From a virus: a DNA stretch of 21,210 nucleotides. A program made the translations under genes and the position numbers. How positions within the stretch are numbered: the stretch's first letter is position 1; each line of letters begins with the position of its first letter. Location: the IMG/VR virus record IMGVR_UViG_3300048672_000407, positions 1 through 21,210 of that record. One strand, 5' to 3'. A model generated the notes under the pieces. That model searched no databases and had not been told where the DNA came from. It saw nothing but the letters and a program-made list of their open reading frames with translations. Positions 1 to 8,866 of this stretch are shown in pieces.

Positions 1-34
1 GGTCTAAGGCGATATGCATTTCCTTGATGGTCAT
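1..34 (-). CDS. Start of a phage structural-type gene, cut by the window edge
   Basis: Only the first 11 codons are visible (MTIKEMHIALD), running off the left edge on the minus strand. The ATG lies 6 nt after the stop codon of the 295-aa gene, so the two are probably co-transcribed. An opening of the type MT-x-x-E-M/L-H-I is common in small virion proteins near the capsid gene of Bacteroidota phages, but the fragment is too short to name. Confidence 0.6.
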   Translation of the reverse strand, partial: MTIKEMHIALD

Positions 35-40
35 GGCCGG

Positions 41-928
41 TTACTTTTTAGCTTGTTTACGTGCCTCTTGTAGCTTCTGCTTTAACAACAAGATGGTATT
101 ACCATTCTTCACATTATCCTGTAACCAGGTAATGGCTTGCTCTTGGTTAATACCGATATTGGTCTTGTCTTCAGCTATATAGTAAGCACTATCAATGATG
201 TTTATGAGTTTGTGTTCTACCATCTTCTTCAGTGTAGCACGGGTCTGAAGAGAACTGTCTGCCATAGCACCTAACAAGATCTCAGGTTTCTCAGTTACCA
301 AGGTAGATAGGCGAGTGACTCTGTCTTCTGGAAGGTACTGGTCTGGGTTCTCTCCGTAAGTGATAAGCAATGCTTCTACAATCTCAGGCTTATTCTTAAT
401 GCCCAAGTATTTCGAGTTGGCGTCATCTCTTGTCTTCACAACTTTGGTCTCACTGTTCTTCAGTGCCTCAGGATCAGAGATAAAGAAGTCTTTCAGCATA
501 TCACCAATGGTAGCATCTTCATCAGAACCTACACGTGGGTGATTCTTTGCGTGACGATAACGGATAAAGTCCATTAGTTTCAATGGCATGTTATCTGCAG
601 ATAATGGTTCATCGTTAGATTTCTCTAAACCGATCTCCAGTTTGGTACCAATACCATAAGGAACTTCGGTAGCCATCTCTTGGTAAAAGGTGATAACACC
701 CTTCTTGAATTCTTTGTCTGTGGGTTCGATGCCGTTGATCTCTGGTATCAAGAGTTTCTGTTCTCCAATGGTAAGGCCACTTCCTATAATACGGCTAGTG
801 GTAGATTCAAAATAGGAGCCTACATACTTCTTCGAACGGCTCATGAACTCTGGAATATCTTTCTGTATCTTCTCTAAGTGTGAGGGTTTTCGCCTCAGGA
901 ATACGATGTGTGAATTTTCGTGTGCCAT
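41..928 (-). CDS. Unknown 295-aa protein downstream of the major capsid gene
   Basis: Function not recognised. The frame opens further upstream, but the ATG at 928 (MAHENSHIVFLRR) is preferred because a good Bacteroidota-type promoter lies at 952-983 and would place the transcript start near 948, which excludes the earlier ATG. The protein is soluble, charged and mostly helical in appearance, with a Lys-rich C-terminus (KLQEARKQAKK) and no signal peptide or membrane segment. It follows the major capsid gene and its terminator, and has its own promoter, so it may be needed at a different level from the capsid protein. Position suggests a virion or head-completion role; this is inference only. 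Confidence 0.75.
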   Translation of the reverse strand: MAHENSHIVFLRRKPSHLEKIQKDIPEFMSRSKKYVGSYFESTTSRIIGSGLTIGEQKLLIPEINGIEPTDKEFKKGVITFYQEMATEVPYGIGTKLEIGLEKSNDEPLSADNMPLKLMDFIRYRHAKNHPRVGSDEDATIGDMLKDFFISDPEALKNSETKVVKTRDDANSKYLGIKNKPEIVEALLITYGENPDQYLPEDRVTRLSTLVTEKPEILLGAMADSSLQTRATLKKMVEHKLINIIDSAYYIAEDKTNIGINQEQAITWLQDNVKNGNTILLLKQKLQEARKQAKK

Positions 929-951
929 AATGTGTAACGAGTTTAGTTGAA

Positions 952-983
952 CAAATATAAGCACATTCGATTGTAACTACAAA
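952..983 (-). promoter_or_regulatory. Bacteroidota-type promoter (TTTG-N20-TATATTTG)
   Basis: On the minus strand TTTG (plus 980-983) is followed by 20 nt and then TATATTTG (plus 952-959). This matches the primary-sigma promoter consensus of Bacteroidota, TTTG-N19-21-TAnnTTTG, at every fixed position. The start site should fall about 4-5 nt beyond the -7 box, near 948, giving a leader of about 20 nt before the ATG at 928. Confidence 0.75.
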
Positions 984-1009
984 AAAGGGCACCATTGCTG
1001 GTACCCTTC
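981..1009 (-). terminator. Rho-independent terminator after the major capsid gene
   Basis: Read on the minus strand, AAGGGTACC and GGTGCCCTT form a 9-bp stem with one G-U pair and a 6-nt loop, followed at once by a run of T. It lies 36 nt after the capsid stop codon. The T-run continues into the TTTG -33 box of the next promoter, so the end of one transcription unit and the start of the next share bases. Confidence 0.8.
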
Positions 1010-1044
1010 TTACTAAACCTGACTGTTCACACTACAGTCGAGTC

Positions 1045-2580
1045 CTATGATAATCCTGCTTCACATGTTAAGTCAAAGCATCTGTTCGCACGCATGATCT
1101 GAATACCACAAGATGCAAAACGAGTGTACAGAGATTTATCTTGGTCTGTGCTCATCAAGGCTGCTGCCTCGTTAGCCTCAGGAGAGAAACCACCTGCAAT
1201 ACGTAATGACTTAGGCATAGGAGTCAAACCTGCTACCACACCATGCAAGAAGCTTCTACCTTTCTGTGCAACGTGTTGGATGTTTGGTTGACCATCTACG
1301 TCATTGGTATCCAAGAAAATCATACGATAAGATTCCAAAGGAAGACCTGTTTCAGGGTGCTTAGGGCTTGATTGCGCTACGCGTCCTGTGTCAAACAATG
1401 GGTTGTGCTTAACGGTGATATAATATCCATCGATATGATAGATGCTGGTGAAGTAACCACCCAATGCAAGGTTGTACCCTGTACCGGTTACGAACTTATC
1501 AGCAACCATACCGAAGTTGTTTAACAATTGTCCACCCGCAGCTACTGCCATGTTGTGGAATTCTCTCATACCACCACGACCTGTCATCAAAGTGATAGTC
1601 ATCTGTGCACTATCTGATTGACCGTACAAAGCATCACCAATCACGTTTGTGATGAAGTTATGGGTAAGAGAGGTATAAGAAGCTTTATTCTGGATCTGCT
1701 CGATTACACCCGCACCACGAGGGATAGCCTTACCAGTAGCTACATCTTTCAATGCGATGCTACCGTCTGACTTACGGTTATAACGGCTGTACCAGTATGC
1801 GTTCTCACGAATCTCTAACCACTCTTGCTCAAACTGCCACATGAACCAGTCCATGTACGCTGTGAACTCAGAGGTTTGGCCATTCGCTGTTGCAGCACGC
1901 ATGGTGATCTGCATCATCTTATTGGCAACGTTACCTGCCCAGCTCATACCGTGACGGATGAAGCCCATTTGGTTTTTGAATAATCCTGGTGCAACAGAGT
2001 TTCCTTCAGTTGTACGAGATTCAGATTCTGCCACGTTAGGGTTTAACATGGTCCAAGCTACTTCGATGTCTGTCTGACTTACAGGACAATAGTCTGTAAC
2101 CTCAGCAGGATCCAACTGTACCTTGTATTGGTAGTGAGCACCACCAGAAACAGGGATTGGATCTTCCAACACGTATGCTTGTACCCCTCTTTCAGACTGG
2201 ATAGTGTAGAAACGCTTAATCCAGTTATCGGGGAAATATAGGTAGAAGTAGCTATGACCGATACCAGGCTTATCGCCAGTAGTATAGTCAGTCTTACTTG
2301 TACGGCAAATTTTGTTCAAACCACCCATTACTGGATATGTGAACTGAACGTCGTCCAACTCTACAGCAGTTTTACCCATTCCCTTACCATATCCTACTGA
2401 ACCTAAGGTTGCCATAGTTAATGGATAGTTCTTGGTGTAATCGCCTAAGATATAGGTGATACGACGACTCAACTGTGACGGAGTACCGTGACGTTGGTGA
2501 TAGAAGTTGTTCTCATCTTGCATCGACTTTGGGTCGTAGATGACAGGCTGTACCTGGTACTGTATTTTAGGTAATGACAT
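1045..2580 (-). CDS. Major capsid protein, crAss-like (HK97-fold family)
   Basis: Main building block of the icosahedral head. The 511-aa length and position just after portal and a scaffold-like gene fit the major capsid protein of crAss-like phages. Resemblance in the C-terminal half is recalled rather than searched: a TGRGGMREFH segment near residues 333-342, then the stretch containing HNPLFDTGR and the SYRMIFLDTND segment. The sequence is rich in aromatic residues and has no membrane segment. The ATG at 2580 lies 21 nt after the stop of the scaffold-like gene, and an efficient terminator follows, as expected for the most abundant virion protein. The crAss-like assignment is firmer from gene order than from sequence alone. 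Confidence 0.85.
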   Translation of the reverse strand: MSLPKIQYQVQPVIYDPKSMQDENNFYHQRHGTPSQLSRRITYILGDYTKNYPLTMATLGSVGYGKGMGKTAVELDDVQFTYPVMGGLNKICRTSKTDYTTGDKPGIGHSYFYLYFPDNWIKRFYTIQSERGVQAYVLEDPIPVSGGAHYQYKVQLDPAEVTDYCPVSQTDIEVAWTMLNPNVAESESRTTEGNSVAPGLFKNQMGFIRHGMSWAGNVANKMMQITMRAATANGQTSEFTAYMDWFMWQFEQEWLEIRENAYWYSRYNRKSDGSIALKDVATGKAIPRGAGVIEQIQNKASYTSLTHNFITNVIGDALYGQSDSAQMTITLMTGRGGMREFHNMAVAAGGQLLNNFGMVADKFVTGTGYNLALGGYFTSIYHIDGYYITVKHNPLFDTGRVAQSSPKHPETGLPLESYRMIFLDTNDVDGQPNIQHVAQKGRSFLHGVVAGLTPMPKSLRIAGGFSPEANEAAALMSTDQDKSLYTRFASCGIQIMRANRCFDLTCEAGLS

Positions 2581-2601
2581 GGCTGTCGATTTTAGTTATT
2601 A

Positions 2602-3714
2602 TTAATCCGGTATCAACTCCATGATAGCACTGTTGTTCTGTTGGCCAGCTGCAGCGGCTGTAGCACTCGTTGGAGATGCTCCTGCTTTTTGTGCAGCCTT
2701 CCTGAACTTGTTAACTTGCGTATTCGCAGCTACACTCTTAGCAATCTGGGAGAGATCCCCCTTCTTGTAAATCATGTATAACTGTTCTAACGCTTGTTGC
2801 GCAGTATAGTCTTTATTGAGTTCCATCGCGATGTACGCTCTACCATTGTCTACTACCACATTTTCTTGGAAGAATGCAGTAAATTCTGCTTTCTCTGCCT
2901 CGGGTATTCTGATACGGAGACTATTCTCTGTAAGCAGCTTTGTGGATTCGGCGATCAGGCTCTGAGCAACTGTAGCATTCTGCTTGCGCACTTCTGCTAA
3001 CTGGTTCTCTAATACCTGAGCGGCATTACGTTCATTTTGCTTTGTGTTATCATATGCTGATTTGGCTTTTATACCTATCGACTTGTCAGTAACTGCTAAA
3101 TCGGTAAGTGCTTTTGCTTCATCTGCATTAAGACCTTTTGCTATCAAAGAACTTTCATAAACTTGTCTCTGCAAATCTATGCTATCTGCAAACAGATTTT
3201 CATCAGGTAGAACAGTAGCTTTCTGTGCGAAGAAATCTTCATCGCTACCACCATTCTCTCTATGTAACTTGTATGCGTATGCACGAGGATCTGTTTCCTT
3301 TAATTCATTGAGTACATTCTGCTTTTCTTCCTCACGTACCGCTTTCTCGAAGTAGATGATAGCTTCTGGCGTATCTGGTTCTACATTATCAGGTAACTCA
3401 AACTTCAGTTCACGACCACGTAATTGGTTGATTTCATCCCATATACCTGGCGCATCATCACCTGCAGCTGCAGCATCTGGGTCTGGGGCATCAGGATTCG
3501 GTGCATCTGGGTCTGGAGCCTTTGGATCTGGTGGTGGTGGATCCCCTGCTGGTTTGTTAGGATCTGGTGCTGGGGGAGCTGGTGCTGCCACTGGTGGAGT
3601 AGGTCCTGAGGTTTGTCCCTCATCGAACATATCGTCCATGGTATTTACTACCACTGTGGCTCCGCCTGCAGCTGCTGCAGCGCCATCGTCATAAAAGAAT
3701 CTTGGTTTGTACAT
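2602..3714 (-). CDS. Probable scaffold or head-assembly protein with Pro/Asp-rich N-terminus
   Basis: A 370-aa protein between portal and major capsid genes, the usual place of a scaffold. Residues 12-17 are Ala-rich; residues about 37-87 are low complexity, rich in Pro, Asp and Ala, with repeated PDPxAP units. The rest (about 88-335) is strongly charged and helical, with a coiled-coil-like stretch around the QNERNAAQVLENQLAEVRKQ region, and the C-terminus is again Ala/Gln/Asn rich. This make-up (disordered N-terminus, helical middle) is typical of scaffold proteins, which share little sequence. The leader before the ATG (CACCTACACAT) is the A/C-rich type. A minor capsid or cargo protein is an alternative. 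Confidence 0.6.
   Translation of the reverse strand: MYKPRFFYDDGAAAAAGGATVVVNTMDDMFDEGQTSGPTPPVAAPAPPAPDPNKPAGDPPPPDPKAPDPDAPNPDAPDPDAAAAGDDAPGIWDEINQLRGRELKFELPDNVEPDTPEAIIYFEKAVREEEKQNVLNELKETDPRAYAYKLHRENGGSDEDFFAQKATVLPDENLFADSIDLQRQVYESSLIAKGLNADEAKALTDLAVTDKSIGIKAKSAYDNTKQNERNAAQVLENQLAEVRKQNATVAQSLIAESTKLLTENSLRIRIPEAEKAEFTAFFQENVVVDNGRAYIAMELNKDYTAQQALEQLYMIYKKGDLSQIAKSVAANTQVNKFRKAAQKAGASPTSATAAAAGQQNNSAIMELIPD
3463..3580 (-). repeat. Imperfect tandem repeat coding PDPxAP units
   Basis: The coding strand repeats short units that translate as PDPKAP, DPDAPN, PDAPDPD and similar, within the scaffold-like gene. On the plus strand the same stretch appears as repeated gcatctgg(g/a)tctgg blocks. 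Such repeats expand and shrink easily by slippage, so length may vary between related phages. Confidence 0.7.
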
Positions 3715-3742
3715 ATGTGTAGGTGTTTAGTCAGTGACGAAG

Positions 3743-6118
3743 TTACTTCTTTTTAGCTTTCGATTGTCGTGCCTTGTACCTGGTATCAGCTGATTTGGTA
3801 GCTATCTCCTTTTCCTTCAGCTTCAGGTCCTTGGCGTGACGAATATTCTCAGAGTGTATACGCATACGTTCTGTACTGTCCTTCTGTAACTCGATAGCAC
3901 GTTTCTGCGCACGCTCCATTACTTCAGCAGCATCTGGAACACCGTTATCATTGCTATCACCATCTTGGAAGGTGTACGTAGCGAAATCGCCCTTGATCAT
4001 CTCATTGTTATCCTTGCGGTCCCACTCTTTCTCAAGCAAATCTCCCTGTAGCTGAGCCTTGAATGCTTCGAAGTCTTTTTTCATCTCATTCTCTGTAGCT
4101 AGTAAGTCATGCTCATTATTCTGTTGTGCTTGCGCATTCTCAGATTGCATAGCCTCAATTGCTTTGAGATCCTGTTCGAGTTTGGATAGGTTGTCTGCAG
4201 TCAGTGTTTTGAGTATGGTAGATGCTTGTACACCTGCCTGTATGAAGTTGGCAGCTTGTGCCTTCATAGTGTTGAGCACCTCGAAGTCCTTACTGCTCAT
4301 GCTAAGCTTGATGCCTAGGGCATGCATACAGTAGTGTTCAGGAGTAATCTTCACTAGCTCATACGTCTCGTCGGTGTTGTAACGGATCTTCTTGAACTCA
4401 CCCTCAGCTGCGATAACGTAACGGGACATGTCCAACATACCCTCGAAGTCACGTAGCATCAGTTGCTCGAAGTTCACGAATATCATATCAGTGATAACAG
4501 TGGATTGGAACACAGAGTTCTGTGTAGTACCTACTAAATCATCGGTACCTGTCATCTGTCCTTTACGTTGAGGCGACATACCAAGAATTTCATCCCACTG
4601 TTGCTTATAGTATTGGTATAGGTCAATCAACTGCTTGATGTTATCATACATCGACATATCGAGTACCTGATACTGGTTATAGGACTTGTCTACACCAACT
4701 TGGTTACGGTTGATAAGGCCCCATCCCTTGGACTCTGCGTAGTGGAAGAACTTATCATCATTCCATCCATTGTCACGAGGTATCACGTTCTTATCGATGA
4801 GCGCTATCTTTCCTTTGGATTTGGCAATCATGAACTCTATCTTCCAGTTGATGATCATACACATCAGTTGGAACGGCATGCCTATTTCCATCACAGAAGT
4901 ATTCTTACTGTGTAGGTCAGAGTAGGTACGTCCGTTGTAGCCATTTTTGCAGGAAGAGATAATACCACCATTGGTACGTTGTACAGCTACCGGTTGCATG
5001 AAGGCAAATGTCTCCTGGTCTAGACGCCAGGTCTCATATTTCTCATTAACCCAGTTACGCTCTACGATGGTCTCTCCTTCTGATACTTTGTAGTCTTCAT
5101 CCACTTCCATCTGTGTAGGTAAGCCGGTCTGTGGATCCACATACTCTATTACGAGCACTTGTTTCTGTGCTGTCCATTGTACGTGATACACAGGCATCAG
5201 TCCACCATATTGTGTGGTCAGTGCTTGGTTATTACCACCGAATGCAGTGAAGAAAGTATCAGGTGTATATTGACTAGGGTCAGCAAGCTTCTTCATCTTG
5301 TCAGAGGCTACTTCACCATAGAACATGGTCACGATATCAGAGATGCTCATCATGTAACGTGCTACTACCCAATCTGCATCTTCTACGAATACTTTGTGCT
5401 GAGAACGGGCAAAATCAATATCCATCGGTGAGATGTCACGATAGTAGAAGTTACCATTGTATACACCTTTGAATGAGTATGCTTCACCTGCAATGATCCA
5501 ATGCTTGAACATACGTAGTAATGTCTCCTTCACATGGTAGATATCTAATGCATCTTCGAGCCAGTACTGTCCCATGATGGCCAGTTGGTCTCTCCAGGAT
5601 GACTGGAATTGCTTCTTCAGTGACTCAGGCAATGGAATCTCTTTGGGCTCTTCACCTTCCTGAGGTTGAGTGACGCCTAATGCCTTGATGGCTTCATTGA
5701 AGTGTTGTTGTACATTACCCTGCAGTGTTTGTGTCATCTGCTCATTGTAGGAATCGTATCCCTCAGGACTAGAATTCACCACCATAAAACGTAGCGGACG
5801 ACGATTGAACTCACTGATCAGTTGATCCAGGTTCGTACGTATGATAGATACAGGTCTCAGCTTAGCTGGGTACTGTGAGTTATTCTTATACGGGTCAGTC
5901 ACATGTTTGAACCATTTCTCAGGGAAACGACCATTGTAGGCATCATATAATGTCTGTAAATCTGTGCCCACACTGTTATGCGTGCTGTTGGTCATGTTCT
6001 TGAAACGTGAACACTGCACAAAGTAGTTGGCGCATTGTTGAAACCACAAGTTCCCATTAGCTATCTTTTGATCATAGCTAAGTAACATTATCGGCTTCTG
6101 CGATTGATTAGTCTCCAT
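3743..6118 (-). CDS. Portal protein, crAss-like
   Basis: Forms the ring at one head vertex through which DNA is packaged. Assigned from its 791-aa length, its place right after the large terminase (11-nt overlap) and its general resemblance to crAss-like portals: an N-terminal helical region with many Asn/Tyr/Phe, a segment around residues 80-110 (KLRPVSIIRTNLDQLISEFNRRPLR) typical of portal clip or stem entry, and a long helical, charged C-terminus. Residues 721-732 (DSNDNGVPDAAE) match an EF-hand-like calcium loop. The C-terminal end is very basic (RYKARQSKAKKK), suitable for facing DNA. The ATG at 6118 sits inside the end of the terminase gene, so translation is probably coupled. Confidence 0.88.
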   Translation of the reverse strand: METNQSQKPIMLLSYDQKIANGNLWFQQCANYFVQCSRFKNMTNSTHNSVGTDLQTLYDAYNGRFPEKWFKHVTDPYKNNSQYPAKLRPVSIIRTNLDQLISEFNRRPLRFMVVNSSPEGYDSYNEQMTQTLQGNVQQHFNEAIKALGVTQPQEGEEPKEIPLPESLKKQFQSSWRDQLAIMGQYWLEDALDIYHVKETLLRMFKHWIIAGEAYSFKGVYNGNFYYRDISPMDIDFARSQHKVFVEDADWVVARYMMSISDIVTMFYGEVASDKMKKLADPSQYTPDTFFTAFGGNNQALTTQYGGLMPVYHVQWTAQKQVLVIEYVDPQTGLPTQMEVDEDYKVSEGETIVERNWVNEKYETWRLDQETFAFMQPVAVQRTNGGIISSCKNGYNGRTYSDLHSKNTSVMEIGMPFQLMCMIINWKIEFMIAKSKGKIALIDKNVIPRDNGWNDDKFFHYAESKGWGLINRNQVGVDKSYNQYQVLDMSMYDNIKQLIDLYQYYKQQWDEILGMSPQRKGQMTGTDDLVGTTQNSVFQSTVITDMIFVNFEQLMLRDFEGMLDMSRYVIAAEGEFKKIRYNTDETYELVKITPEHYCMHALGIKLSMSSKDFEVLNTMKAQAANFIQAGVQASTILKTLTADNLSKLEQDLKAIEAMQSENAQAQQNNEHDLLATENEMKKDFEAFKAQLQGDLLEKEWDRKDNNEMIKGDFATYTFQDGDSNDNGVPDAAEVMERAQKRAIELQKDSTERMRIHSENIRHAKDLKLKEKEIATKSADTRYKARQSKAKKK

Positions 6119-8183
6119 AAGGATTCGTTAAAGTGTCTTCAGTATAATAATTACCCTCAGGTGCGAATTGACGGGCATAGAACTCTTCCATTGCTTTCTG
6201 ATCATCCTTGTTACTCTGTTCTATAATAATCGACTTCATCTGGAAGCGTCCTACAATAGCAGAGGATATTCTATCAGCGTTCTTCTTGCCATCAAATTTA
6301 CGCATCTCTTGAAGGAAAGGGCGAGAATAGCACCTATCGATGTTGTAGACGTTCTCTCCTTGCTCAGTAATACCACGTACCTCTTTATGCCACTGTACTA
6401 GATAGGTCAACCCTAGTCGCTTTGCTTCAGTTGACATATTCATGAAGTAGGAACGGTTACGACCATTAGCATCTATCTCTTTGTCCTTAGCCAGAGACTC
6501 TGGTTCAAAGTGCAGTTTATGCATCAGTCGTTTGCGCTTAGCATAATCGATGATACCCTTACCGCCACCGGCAATCTCTGACTGTGCTTTGGCATTATAC
6601 ATAGTACATGCAAGAAATAATTGCTCGTAACAAGTATCTAAATCATCAGGACGTGCGCAGTATTCGAGCACAGGTAGGTCTTGCGATACATTGCTATGCT
6701 TATTGGGTTTCTTCCACACCCAAAAGTGGAACAGAGATGTTTGGTCTTCTGCTTCCTCATTGTAGAATGGATCGACGTATATGTCATACATATCGTCGGG
6801 TGTCACGCCAGTATGGTCCAGGTAAGGGGCTTCATACATGGTACAGCAACCTGTTAGGTCATCTGCATCTTTGTGAGGATAATTCCATATCGGTACAACA
6901 CTATCACTGTGTACGAACTGCACACCTTTTTCTGCGTTATCAATCAGATATCCATGGCGTATGAGGGCCTTGATGGCAGGATCCGAATCGATCCGTTTGA
7001 TCTGCCGGTCAAGCCTGTCCACCCAGAACGGGTTCTTACCCATACGCTTGAACGCCTCTGCTGGTGCAAAAGGATACTCTGCTATATAGTCATCGAGTGT
7101 TTTCTTATCTCGTGCCTTGCCCTTGGTCTCACGTTGTTTGAGTTCATGCGCTATGTTAGCTTCGATGTCGACGTTACCATCTGTATCCATGAAGGCTCTG
7201 TTTGAACGGAACACAGGAACGAAGAAGCCACACTTGGTGTTCTCCATACCCTCTTCATAGATGTTAGGGAAGGCTAGCATATCATATGCATCAGGTTCAT
7301 AGAAGATTTCCTCTAGACCTTCGATGGATGGGCCGCTCTCACCACCAGTACCGAATACACTGATTTGTCCTACCCAGTAGGAACCATCTTTCATAGAACC
7401 CATTGATACGATGAGTGCTTTCTTCAGATTCTTGAAGGAACCTGCTTCCTCGAATACGATCTTCTTACCACGTTTACCACGAGTCTTGTTAGGATCATCT
7501 ACGATAACGCCCATGATTTCACTCATGTCCCCACGCTCAGTACCAAACTCATCAAGGTATGATGCACGCATATGCATAAGCGAGTTCTTCTTCTGCCTGT
7601 TCTTTCTCCAGTAGGAGCAGTGTTCGTTAATCCAGTCCAGCATTGGCTGTACCTTGGATAAGATACCATCCTTGATAAGGTAATCTTCTAGACCTGCGAA
7701 GTAGTAGGATTTAGATCCACCAAAGAAGGTGTAGTTATATACACCATCAGAAGCCTCTTGGAATGACCATCCTGCTCCCCGGGTTTTTGCTGCAACCAGG
7801 TGTCTGGCACCAGGTGAATCCACACCCATGAATGTACCACCGAACCATGCGATGTGCTTGAAGCGATACCACTCGTATCCTATCTCATAGAAATCGGGGA
7901 AGTCCATCTTCTTATCCATGATCTGTGCACCAGTCTTTTTGTTGGTACCCAGTACATCTGTCACACGCATGATGGGCGTGAAGTTCAGGAAGAAGTAATG
8001 TCTACCGGATATCCATGTATCACCTACCTGATATCCATTGAGGCAACGCTCTTCATGCATCTCCCAATACTCTGACCATTCACGTGAACCCTCAGGGGCC
8101 CTTGTGTAGAAGCCACCGTTGCGTTTCCAGTCTATGGCAGCCTCACTAAAGTATCTTGTATTGGTTAGTCCGTGGAAACTCAT
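6108..8183 (-). CDS. terL: Terminase large subunit (TerL)
   Basis: Packaging motor: an ATPase that pumps DNA into the head and a nuclease that cuts it. The 691-aa protein has an unusual Walker A at residues 133-140 (KTRGAGWS), of the kind seen in crAss-like terminases; a Walker B at 241-248 (KIVFEEAG) with catalytic Glu; a GTGGE coupling segment at 278-282; and a nuclease domain beginning near DIYVDPFYNE (Asp471), with a late NADRISSAIVGRF stretch holding another acidic residue. The opening, with EMHEERCLNGYQVGDTWISGRHYFFLNF at about 41-68, also recalls crAss-like TerL. It overlaps its upstream neighbour by 4 nt (ATGA) and portal by 11 nt. Confidence 0.93.
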   Translation of the reverse strand: MSFHGLTNTRYFSEAAIDWKRNGGFYTRAPEGSREWSEYWEMHEERCLNGYQVGDTWISGRHYFFLNFTPIMRVTDVLGTNKKTGAQIMDKKMDFPDFYEIGYEWYRFKHIAWFGGTFMGVDSPGARHLVAAKTRGAGWSFQEASDGVYNYTFFGGSKSYYFAGLEDYLIKDGILSKVQPMLDWINEHCSYWRKNRQKKNSLMHMRASYLDEFGTERGDMSEIMGVIVDDPNKTRGKRGKKIVFEEAGSFKNLKKALIVSMGSMKDGSYWVGQISVFGTGGESGPSIEGLEEIFYEPDAYDMLAFPNIYEEGMENTKCGFFVPVFRSNRAFMDTDGNVDIEANIAHELKQRETKGKARDKKTLDDYIAEYPFAPAEAFKRMGKNPFWVDRLDRQIKRIDSDPAIKALIRHGYLIDNAEKGVQFVHSDSVVPIWNYPHKDADDLTGCCTMYEAPYLDHTGVTPDDMYDIYVDPFYNEEAEDQTSLFHFWVWKKPNKHSNVSQDLPVLEYCARPDDLDTCYEQLFLACTMYNAKAQSEIAGGGKGIIDYAKRKRLMHKLHFEPESLAKDKEIDANGRNRSYFMNMSTEAKRLGLTYLVQWHKEVRGITEQGENVYNIDRCYSRPFLQEMRKFDGKKNADRISSAIVGRFQMKSIIIEQSNKDDQKAMEEFYARQFAPEGNYYTEDTLTNPYGD

Positions 8184-8866
8184 GCCTCATCTTCTTTAGG
8201 GGGTGTAGATACATCTTTTTCAGGTACTCGGAACATACCGAGTAGTGATGGCCCATTATCAATGGTGCCGCCACCTTCACTAAGCACACGGTTCTTTCCT
8301 TCATTGTATCCCTTGACTGCTTTACCACGTATGCCAGTTTCATTGAGCAATTGTGAGTATACCAGCTTCTCGTATTCAGCTATGGCCTCTTCCATCGGTG
8401 GAAGTTGCTTGATGTTATTAATATAGGTGGTAGCGTTGTAAATCAAATCTCCTCGGGCATTAGTAGCTGTGAGATCGATTTCTTCGAAGTAATCCTCTAA
8501 TTTCTCTCTAGAAGCACGCACAATTTGCAGTGTCTTCAGTGATGGTGCATTTGAGTAGAGTATCTCTCGATATACCATCTGTGCCTTCTCAACTAATGAG
8601 TCTATATCCGTTTCTTTCAGTTGTAGGGTCTTAAGCACTACGATGCGTCGATTGTACTCATTCTCTTCGCGAAATGGCGATAGGAAATCTTCCATAAGGT
8701 GTACAAACGACAGTTCCTTGATAGCACGCTTCTTAGCCCTACCCTGTGTATCACCTACAGAACCACGGTCACGTGCAAGGATAGCAGCGAACTCAGGCAC
8801 CATCAGAATCCACTCCTTGTTGAGTTTTAGCTTGTAGTTCTCATCTACCTCAAATAGTCTCAGCAT
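8180..8866 (-). CDS. Unknown 228-aa protein directly upstream of TerL
   Basis: Not recognised by family. It is charged, predicted mostly helical (residues about 35-175) and ends in a flexible Gly/Ser/Pro/Glu-rich tail (from about residue 195). There is no signal peptide or membrane segment. It overlaps the HU/IHF-like gene by 17 nt and TerL by 4 nt, so it is translated together with them. A helical, mid-sized protein just before TerL could be a small terminase subunit, but no clear DNA-binding helix-turn-helix is visible and this remains a guess. Confidence 0.8.
   Translation of the reverse strand: MLRLFEVDENYKLKLNKEWILMVPEFAAILARDRGSVGDTQGRAKKRAIKELSFVHLMEDFLSPFREENEYNRRIVVLKTLQLKETDIDSLVEKAQMVYREILYSNAPSLKTLQIVRASREKLEDYFEEIDLTATNARGDLIYNATTYINNIKQLPPMEEAIAEYEKLVYSQLLNETGIRGKAVKGYNEGKNRVLSEGGGTIDNGPSLLGMFRVPEKDVSTPPKEDEA

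Noticed and set aside
3356-3694. 112-aa Gly/Ser-rich frame on the plus strand
   Set aside because: It is the mirror of the Pro/Ala/Asp repeats in the scaffold-like gene; the low-complexity code keeps the other strand open.
6608-7205. 110-118 aa plus-strand frames inside TerL
   Set aside because: They lie wholly inside TerL, have no leader, and their composition is that of translated antisense.
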